From NCBI RefSeq assembly GCF_014201505.1, contig NZ_JACHEO010000001.1:62001-126000 (forward strand): a stretch of DNA of 64,000 bases, in the 5' to 3' direction. Source of the stretch: Desulfoprunum benzoelyticum. GTDB lineage: Bacteria > Desulfobacterota > Desulfobulbia > Desulfobulbales > Desulfocapsaceae. The position numbers and the translations under genes were made by a program. The stretch's first letter is position 1. Every line of letters starts with the position of its first letter. This document shows positions 18,081-27,397 of this stretch, in pieces. A model generated the notes under the pieces. That model was given only the letters and a program-made list of their open reading frames with translations. It had not been told where the DNA came from and ran no database searches.

Positions 18081-19792
18081 CGGTCGAGTTCCCCTCCGAT
18101 AATGTTGATGCTGCCGAGATTGATGACGACGTCGGCGATCATCGACCCCTCAACCATTTCATGAAACCCACTCATGATATAAAAGCATGGTGGGCGTACC
18201 TTGACCTTATACGGTCGACCGGAACCGTCAGAGACGATATGGAAGCCGAGTTCGCCGTTGGCGGCCTCGAAGGAGTCGTACCATTCACCAGCCGGCGCCT
18301 TCACCCCATCAAAGATCAGCTTGAAGTGATTGGCCAATCCTTCGATATTATTGTAGACATTTGACTTAGGCGGCAGGCAGACCAAAGGGTTGTCGACGAA
18401 GACAGGGCCTTCCGGAATCATCTTGACTGCCTGCCGGATGATCTTGATGCTCTGAAAGATCTCCTCGAAACGGATCATCAGCCGGTCGTACAGATCGCCG
18501 GTCGATCCGATGGGTACCTCAAAATCGAAGAGATCGTAGTGATAGTATGGAGCATCCTTGCGCAGATCGTAGGGAACGCCACTTGCGCGCAGGCAGGGTC
18601 CGGTATACCCGTACGACAGGGCTTTTTCCTTGGGCATGATGCAGATGCCCTGGCTTCGGTCGTGGACAATGCGGTTTTTCAACACAAGTTTGAGGGAATC
18701 GGCGACGCCGCGCTCGATGTCCTTGAGCTGGTTCTCCAGGTCGGTTTCCCACCCCTCGTAAAAATCGCGGTACATTCCTCCTATACGGGTGAAAGTGCTG
18801 GTTAGACGGGCGCCTGTGAGGCGGCTGATGAAATCATAGGAGGCTTCTTTCTCGTCGTAAAGATAAAAGTAGTTGGTGAGTCCACCCATGTCGACCAGAT
18901 TGGCGGCAAGGCAGACGAGATGATCGAGGACACGGTAGAATTCCGTGAGAATGACCCGCATAAACTTGGTCCGCTCGGTGATCTCAACTCCGAGCCATTT
19001 TTCGACCGCCTTGACATAGGCAATGTTATTGATCAGCGATGAGCAATAATTGAGACGGTCGGTAAGCGGGATCACCTGGTTATAGGTCAGGTTCTCGGCG
19101 GTTTTCTCGAACCCTCGGTGGAGGTAGCCGATTTCGTTGACGTTAGCGAGAACGGTTTCGCCGTCGAGTGCCGTCAGGATGCGGATCGCCCCATGGGTTA
19201 CAGGGTGAGCGGGACCGATGTTGAGAAACATGATCTCGGTATTGAAATCCTTGAGGACAGCTGTATCAATGCCATTTACCTTCAGTCTGGCTCTGATCTC
19301 TTTTTCCAGGCTGTCGTTCTCGTAGCAGATATGACTGCGGCCGACAGGGTAGTCCTTGCGTAACGGATGTCCTTCGAACTGCCAATGGTTGAGAATCCGC
19401 CGCAGGTCGGGATGGCCTTTGAATGGGATACCGTATTGATCGTAGGCCTCGCGCTCTCCCCAGTTGGCTGAAGCCCAGATCCCAGTGGCACTGGGAATTC
19501 CCGCCTCAGGATCACTAACTGCCACCCGGACCTGCGCCACCATGTTATGCGGCAGGCTCCGCAACGTATAAACGACCACAAAGCGCTTGGCTTGGGCAAC
19601 AGCGTAGTGGAGATAGTCAACGACGGTGACATCCAGCAGGAGATCGAATTGGAGGTCTGGATCGGTCCTCATCAATCCCAGGACATCGAGCATCTGTTCC
19701 TGGGGCACGTCAACAACCAGATTGCCGAGTGATTCTGAGCAAGTCGTCCCGGCAAAGGCGGTGCCAATTTTTTCCAGTACGTGAGCCTTCAT
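18077..19792 (-). CDS. nuoCD: Fused NADH-quinone oxidoreductase subunits C and D
   Basis: 571 residues from the ATG at 19792 (AAGGGGA upstream; longer frames to 19852 enter nuoB). The first 160 or so residues are the NuoC (30 kDa) domain with WASANWGEREAYDQYGIPF and HPLRKDYPVG; the rest is the NuoD (49 kDa) domain with GPAHPVTHGAIRI, the quinone-site region, and the closing GSINIIGGELDR. The two subunits are separate in many bacteria and fused in others such as E. coli. Peripheral-arm subunit at the quinone-binding site. It starts two bases after the nuoB stop. Confidence 0.95.
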   Translation of the reverse strand: MKAHVLEKIGTAFAGTTCSESLGNLVVDVPQEQMLDVLGLMRTDPDLQFDLLLDVTVVDYLHYAVAQAKRFVVVYTLRSLPHNMVAQVRVAVSDPEAGIPSATGIWASANWGEREAYDQYGIPFKGHPDLRRILNHWQFEGHPLRKDYPVGRSHICYENDSLEKEIRARLKVNGIDTAVLKDFNTEIMFLNIGPAHPVTHGAIRILTALDGETVLANVNEIGYLHRGFEKTAENLTYNQVIPLTDRLNYCSSLINNIAYVKAVEKWLGVEITERTKFMRVILTEFYRVLDHLVCLAANLVDMGGLTNYFYLYDEKEASYDFISRLTGARLTSTFTRIGGMYRDFYEGWETDLENQLKDIERGVADSLKLVLKNRIVHDRSQGICIMPKEKALSYGYTGPCLRASGVPYDLRKDAPYYHYDLFDFEVPIGSTGDLYDRLMIRFEEIFQSIKIIRQAVKMIPEGPVFVDNPLVCLPPKSNVYNNIEGLANHFKLIFDGVKAPAGEWYDSFEAANGELGFHIVSDGSGRPYKVKVRPPCFYIMSGFHEMVEGSMIADVVINLGSINIIGGELDR

Positions 19793-19793
19793 C

Positions 19794-20306
19794 TTAACCG
19801 AGTATCCCCTTGAAATCTTTATGACGATCATGCAGTATCGTCTCGCTCGCAATTTTCTCCTGAATTTTCATCAGGGCATCGAGTATTGCTTCGGGTCGCG
19901 GCGGGCAACCGGAAATATAGACATCGACCGGGATGATGGTGTCGATACCCTGCACAGTGCAGTAATTGTCGTAAATACCGCCGGATGAGGCGCATGCACC
20001 GACAGCGACAACCCATTTCGGTTCAGCCATCTGTTCGTAGATCCGTTTCAGCGTCGGGGCCTGTTTGTAACTGACCGTACCGCAGACAAGGAGCAGGTCC
20101 GCCTGACGTGGTGAATAGCGGATAACCTCGGCGCCGAAACGCGAGATGTCGTACTGGGCGGCGGCGGTGCTCATAAACTCGATCGCACAACAGGCGGTGC
20201 CGAAGACATATGGCCAGAGTGAGTATTGCCGTCCCCAGTTGATGATTGCATCAAGCTTGGTGGTAATGACAGATTCCCCGAGTTGGGATTCGATTCCTAG
20301 CGCCAA
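19794..20306 (-). CDS. nuoB: NADH-quinone oxidoreductase subunit B (cluster N2)
   Basis: 170 residues using the TTG at 20306, which overlaps the nuoA end and has AAGGGGG six bases upstream; no ATG lies in a better place, and the frame extending to 20390 is out-of-frame nuoA. The N2 [4Fe-4S] ligands are visible: the tandem cysteines in GTACCAIE, a Cys in GACASSGG and one in GCPPRPEA. N2 passes electrons to quinone. The short N-terminus before [12 protein letters not shown] is usual for the family. Confidence 0.94.
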   Translation of the reverse strand: MALGIESQLGESVITTKLDAIINWGRQYSLWPYVFGTACCAIEFMSTAAAQYDISRFGAEVIRYSPRQADLLLVCGTVSYKQAPTLKRIYEQMAEPKWVVAVGACASSGGIYDNYCTVQGIDTIIPVDVYISGCPPRPEAILDALMKIQEKIASETILHDRHKDFKGILG

Positions 20307-20656
20307 TTGAGTACCCCCTTCTGGAGAATATAGATGAGGCCGGTGAAGAGGAACAGCATGAAAACGACCATTTCGATAAAGCCGAACCATCCGAGTTCAC
20401 GGACACTGACAGCCCACGGATACATGAAGACGGCCTCGATGTCGAAGATCAGAAAAAGAATGGCGAGGAGGTAGAATTTGACACTGAACTTCTGGTCGAC
20501 CACACCGATGGTCGCACCGATACCGCTCTCATAGGCCTCGTCTTTTATTTTGCCCTTGGCTCTTGGCCCGAATATGGCAGTAACGAGCATCAAGGCTGGG
20601 ATAAGAACAGCAAGGCCAATGAGCGCCGCCGCTGAAAGAACAAGTTCTAGATCCAT
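20297..20656 (-). CDS. nuoA: NADH-quinone oxidoreductase subunit A
   Basis: 119 residues from the ATG at 20656, which has a very strong GAGGAGGGGAGG directly upstream. Three transmembrane helices; the conserved loop between TM1 and TM2 reads [10 protein letters not shown] (without the Cys of the usual YECG) and is followed by [18 protein letters not shown]. First gene of the nuo operon; its stop overlaps the nuoB TTG start region by ten bases. Confidence 0.95.
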   Translation of the reverse strand: MDLELVLSAAALIGLAVLIPALMLVTAIFGPRAKGKIKDEAYESGIGATIGVVDQKFSVKFYLLAILFLIFDIEAVFMYPWAVSVRELGWFGFIEMVVFMLFLFTGLIYILQKGVLNWR

Positions 20657-20740
20657 CCTCCCCTCCTCTTTGATACCGTGTATGGTGTGATCTTGACCTT
20701 GGGTACGTGTATCAGTCAAGAAATGCTACAAGATTGTCCA

Positions 20741-20770
20741 TCGATAGCAGGTTGGGGAGCTTTGTGTCAA
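20741..20770 (-). promoter_or_regulatory. Candidate sigma-70 promoter for the nuo operon
   Basis: Minus-strand TTGACA (20765-20770) is followed after 18 bases by TATCGA (20741-20746), about 85 bases upstream of nuoA. The -35 box is perfect, the -10 box weak and the spacer one base long, so the call is tentative. Confidence 0.4.
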
Positions 20771-21295
20771 GAAAAGAATTTTATCGGTTGCGGCAGATAT
20801 TGTTAGCAATTCAAAGAGGATAATCGAAAGATAATTTTGTGCATAGTGTGCTTAGGGGGAGGTGTTGTCAGCAGGTGTTCACAATAATAATTTTTCGTCA
20901 TACATGCATGTCAGAAATTAACTAAGTAATTAAATTAATATATATAAATATGACAATGAGGACTGATTCATTCCTCAGAAAACAGGAAAGCCGATTGTAG
21001 TTTATGGGTAAGTGATATGCATTGCATGCACAACATGAACTTCATTGTTATCAAATCAGGATATGAGGTTTACGTTAGATAGAGATTTGAGAAATAATCC
21101 CAAATTTCAAAAAATAACGGAGTATCGATAAAATATTACAATCTTTTGTTTTTATTCATTCGTTTGAACAAGATGATCAGAGATAATTATGGATGATGTT
21201 TGATAAAAAGAAAATAGAGCCTTTAGCAAAATGACGAGAACAAGCAACAACCGACAGGTCAATCTGCTGCAGTTTTTCTATTTTAACAACTTGAA
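20771..21295. other. AT-rich intergenic sequence upstream of nuoA
   Basis: About 525 bases, much richer in A+T than the flanking genes (for example around 20930-20960 and 21110-21160), with no reading frame showing a protein pattern. It continues on the other side of the insertion sequence (22456-22519), so the element landed inside this gap. A short dyad with GCATTGCATGC lies near 21020. Confidence 0.5.
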
Positions 21296-21300
21296 ATAAT

Positions 21301-22450
21301 TGAGCTTCATGGCATTTTCTGGTAAAATCCTGTATCCAGCAAAAAAGAACCGAAGGAGACGCCATGAAGCTCACGGAAAAGATATCATGGTTGATGGGGC
21401 GTGTCCAAAGAAGTCCGTTTGCGCATCTCAACAATTGTTTGCCAACGCCGCTCACTGAGCAGGAACAGCGGTTGGTGTCGATTCTAGAGATCGTCGAGGT
21501 TGAGAGACATGTCCCCAGAATCGTTACCCGGTATCGATATCCCGGTCGTAAACCTCGTGACCGGCAGGCGTTGGCCCGTGCGTTCGTGGCCAAGGCACTC
21601 TATCGTTACCCGACGACCAGCGACCTGCATCGAGCCCTGCAATCGACAGCCAACCTGCGCAGGATATGTGGATTTGGAACTGCAGGTTCCTTGCCATCGG
21701 AGGCCACCTTTTCGCGGGCTTTTTGCCACATTTGCCGCCGGCAATCTGGGCAACGTGGTGCATGCATTGGTGGCAGAATACCTGTCGCAGGAGCTTGTCG
21801 GTCACATAAGTCGGTATTCTACGGCGATTGTTGGCCGCGAGAAGCCGGCAAAGAAGGCCGCCAAAGAGCCCAAGCCTCCTCGCAAACGAGGCCGGCCCGC
21901 CAAGGGCAAACAACGGGAGACGGCGACTTTGAAACGACTGGATCGCCAGGTGCACCAGACTGCTGAGGAGGCTATTGGCGAACAGCCGACGATCTGTGAC
22001 CGTGGGACCAAGCAGAATGCTAAGGGCTACAAAACATCATGGAACGGCTATAAGCTGCATCTGGATACCAATGATATCGGCCTGCCGATCAGCGTCCTTG
22101 TCACCTCAGTCTCGTTGCATGATAGCCAAGTGGCTATTCCGCTGATCAAAATGACCAGCGAAAAGGTAACCTACCTATACGACCTGATGGATGCCGCCTA
22201 TGACGCCCACTTGATTGAAAAGACCAGCCGGAAATTTGGTCATGTCCCGATTGCCGATAGAAATGGACGAGGCAAGGAGGTTGTCCCCATGGCGCCTCAC
22301 GAAGCAGAGCGCTACAAGATTCGATCGTGTGCGGAGCGGGCGAACAGTCGGTTAAAAGAAGACTTCGGCTGGCGGCCGGATAGAATGTCAAAGATCAAAG
22401 AGAGCAGCTTGCATCCAACTTGGTCCGCTGTTCATTTTGCACGAGGCTCA
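21301..22450 (+). mobile_element. Decayed insertion sequence with inverted ends and 5-bp target repeat
   Basis: 1,150 bases. The left end (TGAGCTTCATGGCA from 21301) and the reverse complement of the right end (TGAGCCTCGTGCA from 22450) match at 11 of 13 positions allowing one gap, the differences being transitions. ATAAT stands directly outside both ends (21296-21300 and 22451-22455), as expected of a target-site duplication, though the surrounding sequence is AT-rich and a chance match is possible. Inside is a damaged transposase gene. Family by transposase similarity: IS1182/IS5-like DDE. Confidence 0.5.
21364..22450 (+). pseudogene. IS1182-like DDE transposase, frameshifted and probably inactive
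   Basis: The first part (ATG at 21364, GAAGGAGA upstream) encodes the DUF772-type N-terminus with RQALARAFVAKALYRYPTTS and ends at TFSRAF. The sequence then continues one base out of frame with ATFAAGNLGNVVHALVAEYL; one extra T in the T-run at 21720-21724 explains the break. The downstream part has a Lys/Arg/Pro-rich linker, the second acidic site region YDLMDAAYDA, and AERANSRLKEDFG with the catalytic Glu. The first catalytic Asp, expected in SRDSTAI, is Tyr here (SRYSTAI). After 22369 the C-terminus no longer resembles the family in any single frame; the open frame runs on to 22708, beyond the element. Confidence 0.75.
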
Positions 22451-22519
22451 ATAATAACCAGAAAAAGAACGCTCCAAACTCATTCATATGATTTTGTAGA
22501 TAAAAACGTAAATACGGGG

Positions 22520-23395
22520 TTAGTCTCGGTTAGGTGTTCCTTGAAAACCCCAATGGAGCTTAGTGCGCAGGATGGAGAAATAATCGCGTCTGGCGGAGGT
22601 GACCAGGCGGAGGGGAAGAGAGGCGGATTTGATTTCGAGGATGTCACCCTGGCGCATATCCCAGGTCGGCTGCCCATCAACGATAATTTTGGCCCTGGCG
22701 CTGTCTGAGCGGCTGTCGAAGCTGGTGGTGATGATCCGGTCGGCAGGCAGGATGATTGGACGGCTGCCGAGCATGAAGGGACAGATAGGGGTAACGAGGA
22801 TTGCCGCCAACCCCGGATGGACGAGTGGCCCGCCAGCTGAGAGGTTGTAGGCCGTGGACCCGGTCGGGGTGGAAAAGATCAGGCCGTCGGCTTTGTAGGT
22901 AGTAATGGTGTTGTTGTCGGCCCTGGAGGCCAGATTAAGGAGGCGATCCTCAGCTTTCTTGTTGATGACGACTTCATTGAGGGCATATCGGTTGCCGCTG
23001 CTGACGCCACCCGATAACAGCCGAACCCGCAGCATCTGCCGGTTTTCGATGGTTACAGGCCCGGCAAGGAGTGAATGCAGGACGTTTTCCGTTTCCGTAG
23101 CCGTGAATTCTGTAAGGAAACCGAGGTAGCCAAGGTTGATACCGACTACCGGAATTGCATGGAGAGCTGCATTCTCAGCGATATGGAGCAAAGTTCCATC
23201 GCCGCCGAGCACGATCAGGATGTCGAGATCGGACGTTATGCAGTCAACGGTTGTCTCTATCTGCCGTTTCCCGAACCATTCGCCGAGACGTCCCGCATAT
23301 TCAGCCGATTCCTGGTCGTCCGGTTTGGTTATGATCCCGGCCCTGCGGATGGTTATCGACGGCAGGATGCGAACAGGGGGGTAGAAGTCGCTCAT
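22520..23395 (-). CDS. nadK: NAD kinase
   Basis: 291 residues from the ATG at 23395. Phosphorylates NAD to NADP using ATP (or polyphosphate). The diagnostic GGDGT motif (VLGGDGTLLHIAE) is near residue 60, followed by GINLGYLGFLTE, the NE/D site ALNEVVINK and the TPTGSTAYNLSAGGP motif of the second domain. Length is normal. The start overlaps the proC stop in an ATGA arrangement. A longer frame to 23629 is out-of-frame proC. The C-terminus ends about 65 bases from the insertion sequence. Confidence 0.94.
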   Translation of the reverse strand: MSDFYPPVRILPSITIRRAGIITKPDDQESAEYAGRLGEWFGKRQIETTVDCITSDLDILIVLGGDGTLLHIAENAALHAIPVVGINLGYLGFLTEFTATETENVLHSLLAGPVTIENRQMLRVRLLSGGVSSGNRYALNEVVINKKAEDRLLNLASRADNNTITTYKADGLIFSTPTGSTAYNLSAGGPLVHPGLAAILVTPICPFMLGSRPIILPADRIITTSFDSRSDSARAKIIVDGQPTWDMRQGDILEIKSASLPLRLVTSARRDYFSILRTKLHWGFQGTPNRD

Positions 23396-24207
23396 CTTTT
23401 GCCGCCCAACTCCAGCGACCGCCGGGTCGCGGCCTCGACCGCATCGATGATGATACCTGAAAAACCGGCTCGTTCCAGGACATGCAGTCCGGCAATGGTC
23501 GTTCCTCCCGGCGAAGTCACCCTGGCGCGCTGAACTGCCGGATGTTCCCCGCTCTGCCGCAATAGATTGACTGATCCAAGAATTGTTTGAAGAGTGAGGG
23601 CTTCGGCGACATTGCGAGGCAGGCCGCACTTGACTCCGGCGTCGATCATCGCCTCGGTGAAAGTGAAGACATAGGCCGGTCCCGAGCCGCTGAGGCCTGT
23701 TACGGCGTCAAGATACTCCTCGGCGACGACGATCGCCTTGCCGACGGAGTTGAAGATCCCAATTGCCTGTTGCAGATCGGTTGCGGTGACGTTTTCGTTA
23801 CCGCTGAGGGCCGATGCCCCTTCGAGAACGAGGGCAGGGGTGTTCGGCATAACCCTGATAATCCGGTATGCCCGTGCGTTGAGACAATCGTTGTAAAAAG
23901 ACAGGGGCAGACCGGCGGCGATCGTGATGATCAGGTGCCTTTCGCTCACATGGTCTTTGTCCCGGCGGAGCAAACGGCCCATGACCTGGGGCTTGACGGC
24001 AAGGATCACCGTATCGCTTGTCAACCATACGTCGGCGCTGTTGCCGCTGGTTGCGACGGAGTAAGTCTGCTCCAGGAACTGCCGCCGATCGGCATCGGGG
24101 TCGGCGACGACGATCTGTTCCTTCGGATAGAGACCTGACTGGAGGATGCCCTTGATCAGGGCCTCTCCCATCTGTCCTCCACCGATACAACCGAGCTTGT
24201 TGGTCAT
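23392..24207 (-). CDS. proC: Pyrroline-5-carboxylate reductase
   Basis: 271 residues. Last step of proline synthesis, NAD(P)H-dependent reduction of pyrroline-5-carboxylate. The N-terminal Rossmann motif is GCIGGGQMGEALIKGI; VKPQVMGRL and RVMPNTPALV follow; the C-terminal dimer domain has the signature LSGSGPAYVFTFTEAMIDAG and TSPGGTTIAGLHVLE. Overlaps nadK by four bases, so the two are a translationally coupled pair. Confidence 0.95.
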   Translation of the reverse strand: MTNKLGCIGGGQMGEALIKGILQSGLYPKEQIVVADPDADRRQFLEQTYSVATSGNSADVWLTSDTVILAVKPQVMGRLLRRDKDHVSERHLIITIAAGLPLSFYNDCLNARAYRIIRVMPNTPALVLEGASALSGNENVTATDLQQAIGIFNSVGKAIVVAEEYLDAVTGLSGSGPAYVFTFTEAMIDAGVKCGLPRNVAEALTLQTILGSVNLLRQSGEHPAVQRARVTSPGGTTIAGLHVLERAGFSGIIIDAVEAATRRSLELGGKR

Positions 24208-24389
24208 TGGCTGATTTCCGAGAATTTTATGGGCTGCCTGCCCGAAGCGGATGAGACATCCTCTTGATTTCCGTCTCCAGCAGGAGGATGATCAAATTCA
24301 ATTGATTATTGCACTGTACCATGTATCTTTGACGCAGTCCATACACTCAACTGTAAGTAAATCGATGATATAAGAACAAGGTACACGGC

Positions 24390-24560
24390 ATGGATATGAA
24401 AGAACTCGCCGAGATTCTTGCCTGCCCTCAGTGCAAGGGGCCGGTGAAACTGGTGAACGAAGAAAAGGGGCTGCTCTGTGAAAAGTGCGGTCTGCTCTAT
24501 GAGATAAAGGACGGCATTCCGGTGATGCTGGTCAGCGAGGCGCGGAAAGTGACACAGTAA
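24390..24560 (+). CDS. Trm112/YcaR-family small zinc-ribbon protein
   Basis: 56 residues starting MDMKELAEILACPQCKGPV and ending at the TAA of 24558-24560. Two CxxC pairs (CPQC at about 12-15, CEKC at about 30-33) frame a zinc ribbon, followed by the family's LLYEIKDGIPVML. Bacterial members (UPF0434) are relatives of Trm112, a partner that stabilises methyltransferases; the bacterial partner is not known. A weak AAGG lies nine bases upstream. It stands alone on the plus strand between proC and ppsA, both read on the minus strand. Confidence 0.88.
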   Translation: MDMKELAEILACPQCKGPVKLVNEEKGLLCEKCGLLYEIKDGIPVMLVSEARKVTQ

Positions 24561-24610
24561 ATGCGGGCAGGCGGGGACAGACCGATGTGCCGGCCGTCCC
24601 CGCCTGTCAG

Positions 24611-27064
24611 TCATGGAGTGATGCCGAGTTCCTGTTCCTTCTTTAGAACCCGTAGTCTGGTCTTGACCGCCGAATCCGGAATCAGGCTGATCGAATCGAT
24701 GCCGCATTCGACGAGAAATGTGGCGAATTCCGGGAAATCGGAGGGGGCCTGGCCGCAGATTCCGATCTTGCGGCCCCGCCTTTTGGCGGTGTCGATGGCC
24801 ATCTTGACCAGGGTTTTGATCGCCGGATTGCGCTCGTCGAAAATGTGGGCGACCAGATCGGAGTCGCGATCGAGGCCGAGGGTCAGCTGGGTCAGATCGT
24901 TCGACCCGATCGAGAAGCCGTCGAAGATGTCGCAGAAGGCGTCGGCGGAAATGACATTCGACGGGATTTCGCACATGACGTAGACTTCGAGACCGTTCTC
25001 GCCTTGGACTAGGCCGAATTCCTTCATCGTTTCGATAACTTTTTTCCCTTCCTCAGGAGTCCGGCAGAACGGGACCATCAGCTTGATGTTGGTCAGTCCC
25101 ATGTCGTTGCGGGCCTTGAGCAGTCCCTTACACTCCAGTTCGAAGGCCGCCTTGTACTTCGGGTCGTAGTAACGCGAGGCCCCGCGCCAGCCGATCATCG
25201 GGTTCGATTCCACCGGCTCGTAGAGTTTGCCGCCGACGAGGTTGGCGTATTCATTCGACTTGAAATCGGAAAGACGGACGATAACGTCCTTGGGGTAAAA
25301 GCCGGCGGCGATGCGGCCGACCCCCTCCGCCAGTTTGTCGATGAAAAACTGCCGTTTGTCGTGGGGGTAGGCGGTGGTCCGTTTGTCGATCTCGGCGACG
25401 ATCTCGGCGAGATCGTCATCACCGTCTGCGGCTTTTTTCCGCAGGTCATCATAGTTATAAAGGGCGAGCGGATGGATGCCGATGTGGGCGTTGATGATGA
25501 ACTCCTCCCGGGCCAACCCGACGCCGTCATTGGGGACCTGGCATTCGAAGAAGGCCTTCTCCGGGATGCCGACGTTGAGCATGATCCTGGTCCTGGTTTC
25601 CGGGACTTCGTCGAGATTGAGTCGCTCTATCGTGTATTCGAGCCTGCCGGCAAAGACATAACCGGTCTCACCCTCGGCGCAGGAGACGGTGACCTCCATC
25701 CCCGGGGCGATGCGCTCGGTTCCGTCAACAGTGCCGATCAGGCAGGGAATGCCGAGTTCGCGGGAGATGATCGCCGCATGGCAGGTCCGCCCGCCGCGGT
25801 TGGTGACGATTGCTCCGGCCCTCTTCATGATCGGTTCCCAGTCCGGGTCGGTCATATCGGTGACCAGGACCTCGCCGGGCTGGAAATCATTGATGCCGCC
25901 CACCGTACCTATTACTCGGGCCGGGCCTTGGCCGATCTTGGCGCCGACGGCCTGCCCCTTGACCAGGATCTTGCCATGGTTCTTGAGCAGGTAAGTTTCG
26001 GTGATATTTTTCGACGTCTGGGAATGGACGGTCTCGGGCCGGGCCTGGACGATGTAGAGCTGACCGTTGCCTTTGGTGACCCCGTCGCCGTCCTTGGCCC
26101 ATTCCACATCCATGTTGCAGCCGTAGTGCTCCTCGATGATCATCGCCCAGCGGGCGAGCTGCAGCAGTTCGTCGTCGCTGAGAATATAGGAGTTGCGCTC
26201 GCTATCGGTCGTCGGGATATTGATCACCGGATGCCTGGCGTCGGGGCGGTTGTCATAGATCATCTTGATCTCCTTGCTGCCGAGGCGCTTGGAGACGATA
26301 GGCCGCTTGCCTTCTACCAGGGTCGGCTTGAAGACGTAGTACTCGTCGGGGGTGACGGCTCCCTGGACGATATTCTCCCCGAGCCCCCACGAGCCGGTGA
26401 TATACACCGCGTTCTGGAAACCCGATTCGGTGTCGAGGGTGAAGAGCACCCCGGAACAGGCGCTGTCGGAGCGGACCATTTTCTGGACCACAATCGACAG
26501 GTAGACGTCGAACTGGCCAAAGCCCTTGTCGTGACGGTAGGAGATCGCCCGGTCAGTGAACAGACTGGCGAAGCACTGGCTGCAATAGTCGATTACCGCC
26601 TCCGCCCCCCGGACGTTGAGGTAGGTGTCCTGCTGACCGGCGAAGGAGGCGTCCGGCAGGTCTTCGGCGGTGGCCGAGGAACGGATGGCGACATCGACAT
26701 TGACACCGTATTCGTCCTCCATCTTTTTATAGGCGGTGGTGATGGCCTCTCGCAGATCGGTTGGAATAGGGGCGTTCCTGATGATGCCCCGGACCTTTTT
26801 GCCCCGTTCCTGCAGATTCCGGAGGTTGTGGGTGTCGAGCCCCGCCAGCGCCTCTGTGACCGCGTTCTGCACCCCGCTGGTCTCGATGAGATGGCGGTAG
26901 GCGGAAGCGGTGATCGCAAATCCGTGCGGCACCTGGACGCCGCGGGAGGTCAGGTACTGATACATCTCGCCGAGTGATGCGTTTTTGCCGCCGACAAGGG
27001 CTACATCATCGATGCCGATGTCGTCGAACCACAGGATCAGTTCCTTTTCATGATTATGGGCCAT
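24611..27064 (-). CDS. ppsA: Phosphoenolpyruvate synthase
   Basis: 817 residues from the ATG at 27064 with AGGAG six bases upstream. Converts pyruvate and ATP to PEP, AMP and phosphate for gluconeogenesis. An N-terminal ATP-grasp domain (ALVGGKNASLGEMYQYL, RSSATAEDLPDASFAGQQ), the swivelling phospho-His domain (GGRTCHAAIISREL, His429) and the PEP/pyruvate-binding TIM barrel (FSIGSNDLTQLTLGLDRD; catalytic Cys in ICGQAPSD) are in the order of the PpsA/PPDK family. The length and GRTCHAA variant fit PEP synthase rather than the longer PPDK. An extension to 27214 is rejected for lack of similarity. Confidence 0.94.
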   Translation of the reverse strand: MAHNHEKELILWFDDIGIDDVALVGGKNASLGEMYQYLTSRGVQVPHGFAITASAYRHLIETSGVQNAVTEALAGLDTHNLRNLQERGKKVRGIIRNAPIPTDLREAITTAYKKMEDEYGVNVDVAIRSSATAEDLPDASFAGQQDTYLNVRGAEAVIDYCSQCFASLFTDRAISYRHDKGFGQFDVYLSIVVQKMVRSDSACSGVLFTLDTESGFQNAVYITGSWGLGENIVQGAVTPDEYYVFKPTLVEGKRPIVSKRLGSKEIKMIYDNRPDARHPVINIPTTDSERNSYILSDDELLQLARWAMIIEEHYGCNMDVEWAKDGDGVTKGNGQLYIVQARPETVHSQTSKNITETYLLKNHGKILVKGQAVGAKIGQGPARVIGTVGGINDFQPGEVLVTDMTDPDWEPIMKRAGAIVTNRGGRTCHAAIISRELGIPCLIGTVDGTERIAPGMEVTVSCAEGETGYVFAGRLEYTIERLNLDEVPETRTRIMLNVGIPEKAFFECQVPNDGVGLAREEFIINAHIGIHPLALYNYDDLRKKAADGDDDLAEIVAEIDKRTTAYPHDKRQFFIDKLAEGVGRIAAGFYPKDVIVRLSDFKSNEYANLVGGKLYEPVESNPMIGWRGASRYYDPKYKAAFELECKGLLKARNDMGLTNIKLMVPFCRTPEEGKKVIETMKEFGLVQGENGLEVYVMCEIPSNVISADAFCDIFDGFSIGSNDLTQLTLGLDRDSDLVAHIFDERNPAIKTLVKMAIDTAKRRGRKIGICGQAPSDFPEFATFLVECGIDSISLIPDSAVKTRLRVLKKEQELGITP

Positions 27065-27397
27065 GTATTGCTCCTGGCTGTTGGGTGAGGTGGGATTGGG
27101 GGAAATGTTGACGTGTCGATAACGGGCCTGAAAGGTCATGCAGCTGAATTTTCGCTGCGGCCGTATGAGGTTGGCGTTACGATCAGTATTGCTGTTAAAA
27201 TATAGAAGAGACATTGATATCTGTCAAGCACCAGGGGGACTGGAAAAGGATGGCAACAAAACGAAAAACAAGGGAAAAATCTGTACAACTGGATGTTTCT
27301 GCCGTTAAGATACTGTACTGAGAGCGGCTGGCTGGCGGGGTTGGCTTGGAGCCCGATGTGTCAACCGCGGCAACGTCAATTCAACGGAGGACTGAGG
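27065..27397. other. Divergent intergenic region between ppsA and the phosphohexomutase gene
   Basis: About 330 bases. It holds the ppsA promoter (27199-27227) and, between that and the ppsA start, a leader of roughly 130 bases containing a small GCAGCTGAATTTTCGCTGC hairpin. No riboswitch class was recognised and no clear plus-strand promoter was found. Confidence 0.5.
27199..27227 (-). promoter_or_regulatory. Strong sigma-70 promoter for ppsA
   Basis: On the minus strand TTGACA (27222-27227) is followed after exactly 17 bases by TATATT (27199-27204). Both boxes are near consensus. Transcription would start near 27192, giving ppsA a leader of about 130 bases. Confidence 0.7.

Noticed and set aside
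21720..21724. T-run in the transposase as programmed frameshifting
   Set aside because: The required shift is +1 at a short T-run, not the usual -1 on an A-rich slippery site, and the gene carries other damage, so mutation is simpler.
25361..26977. 538-codon frame antisense to ppsA
   Set aside because: It is the mirror of a well-supported PEP synthase; long antisense frames are expected in GC-rich genes.
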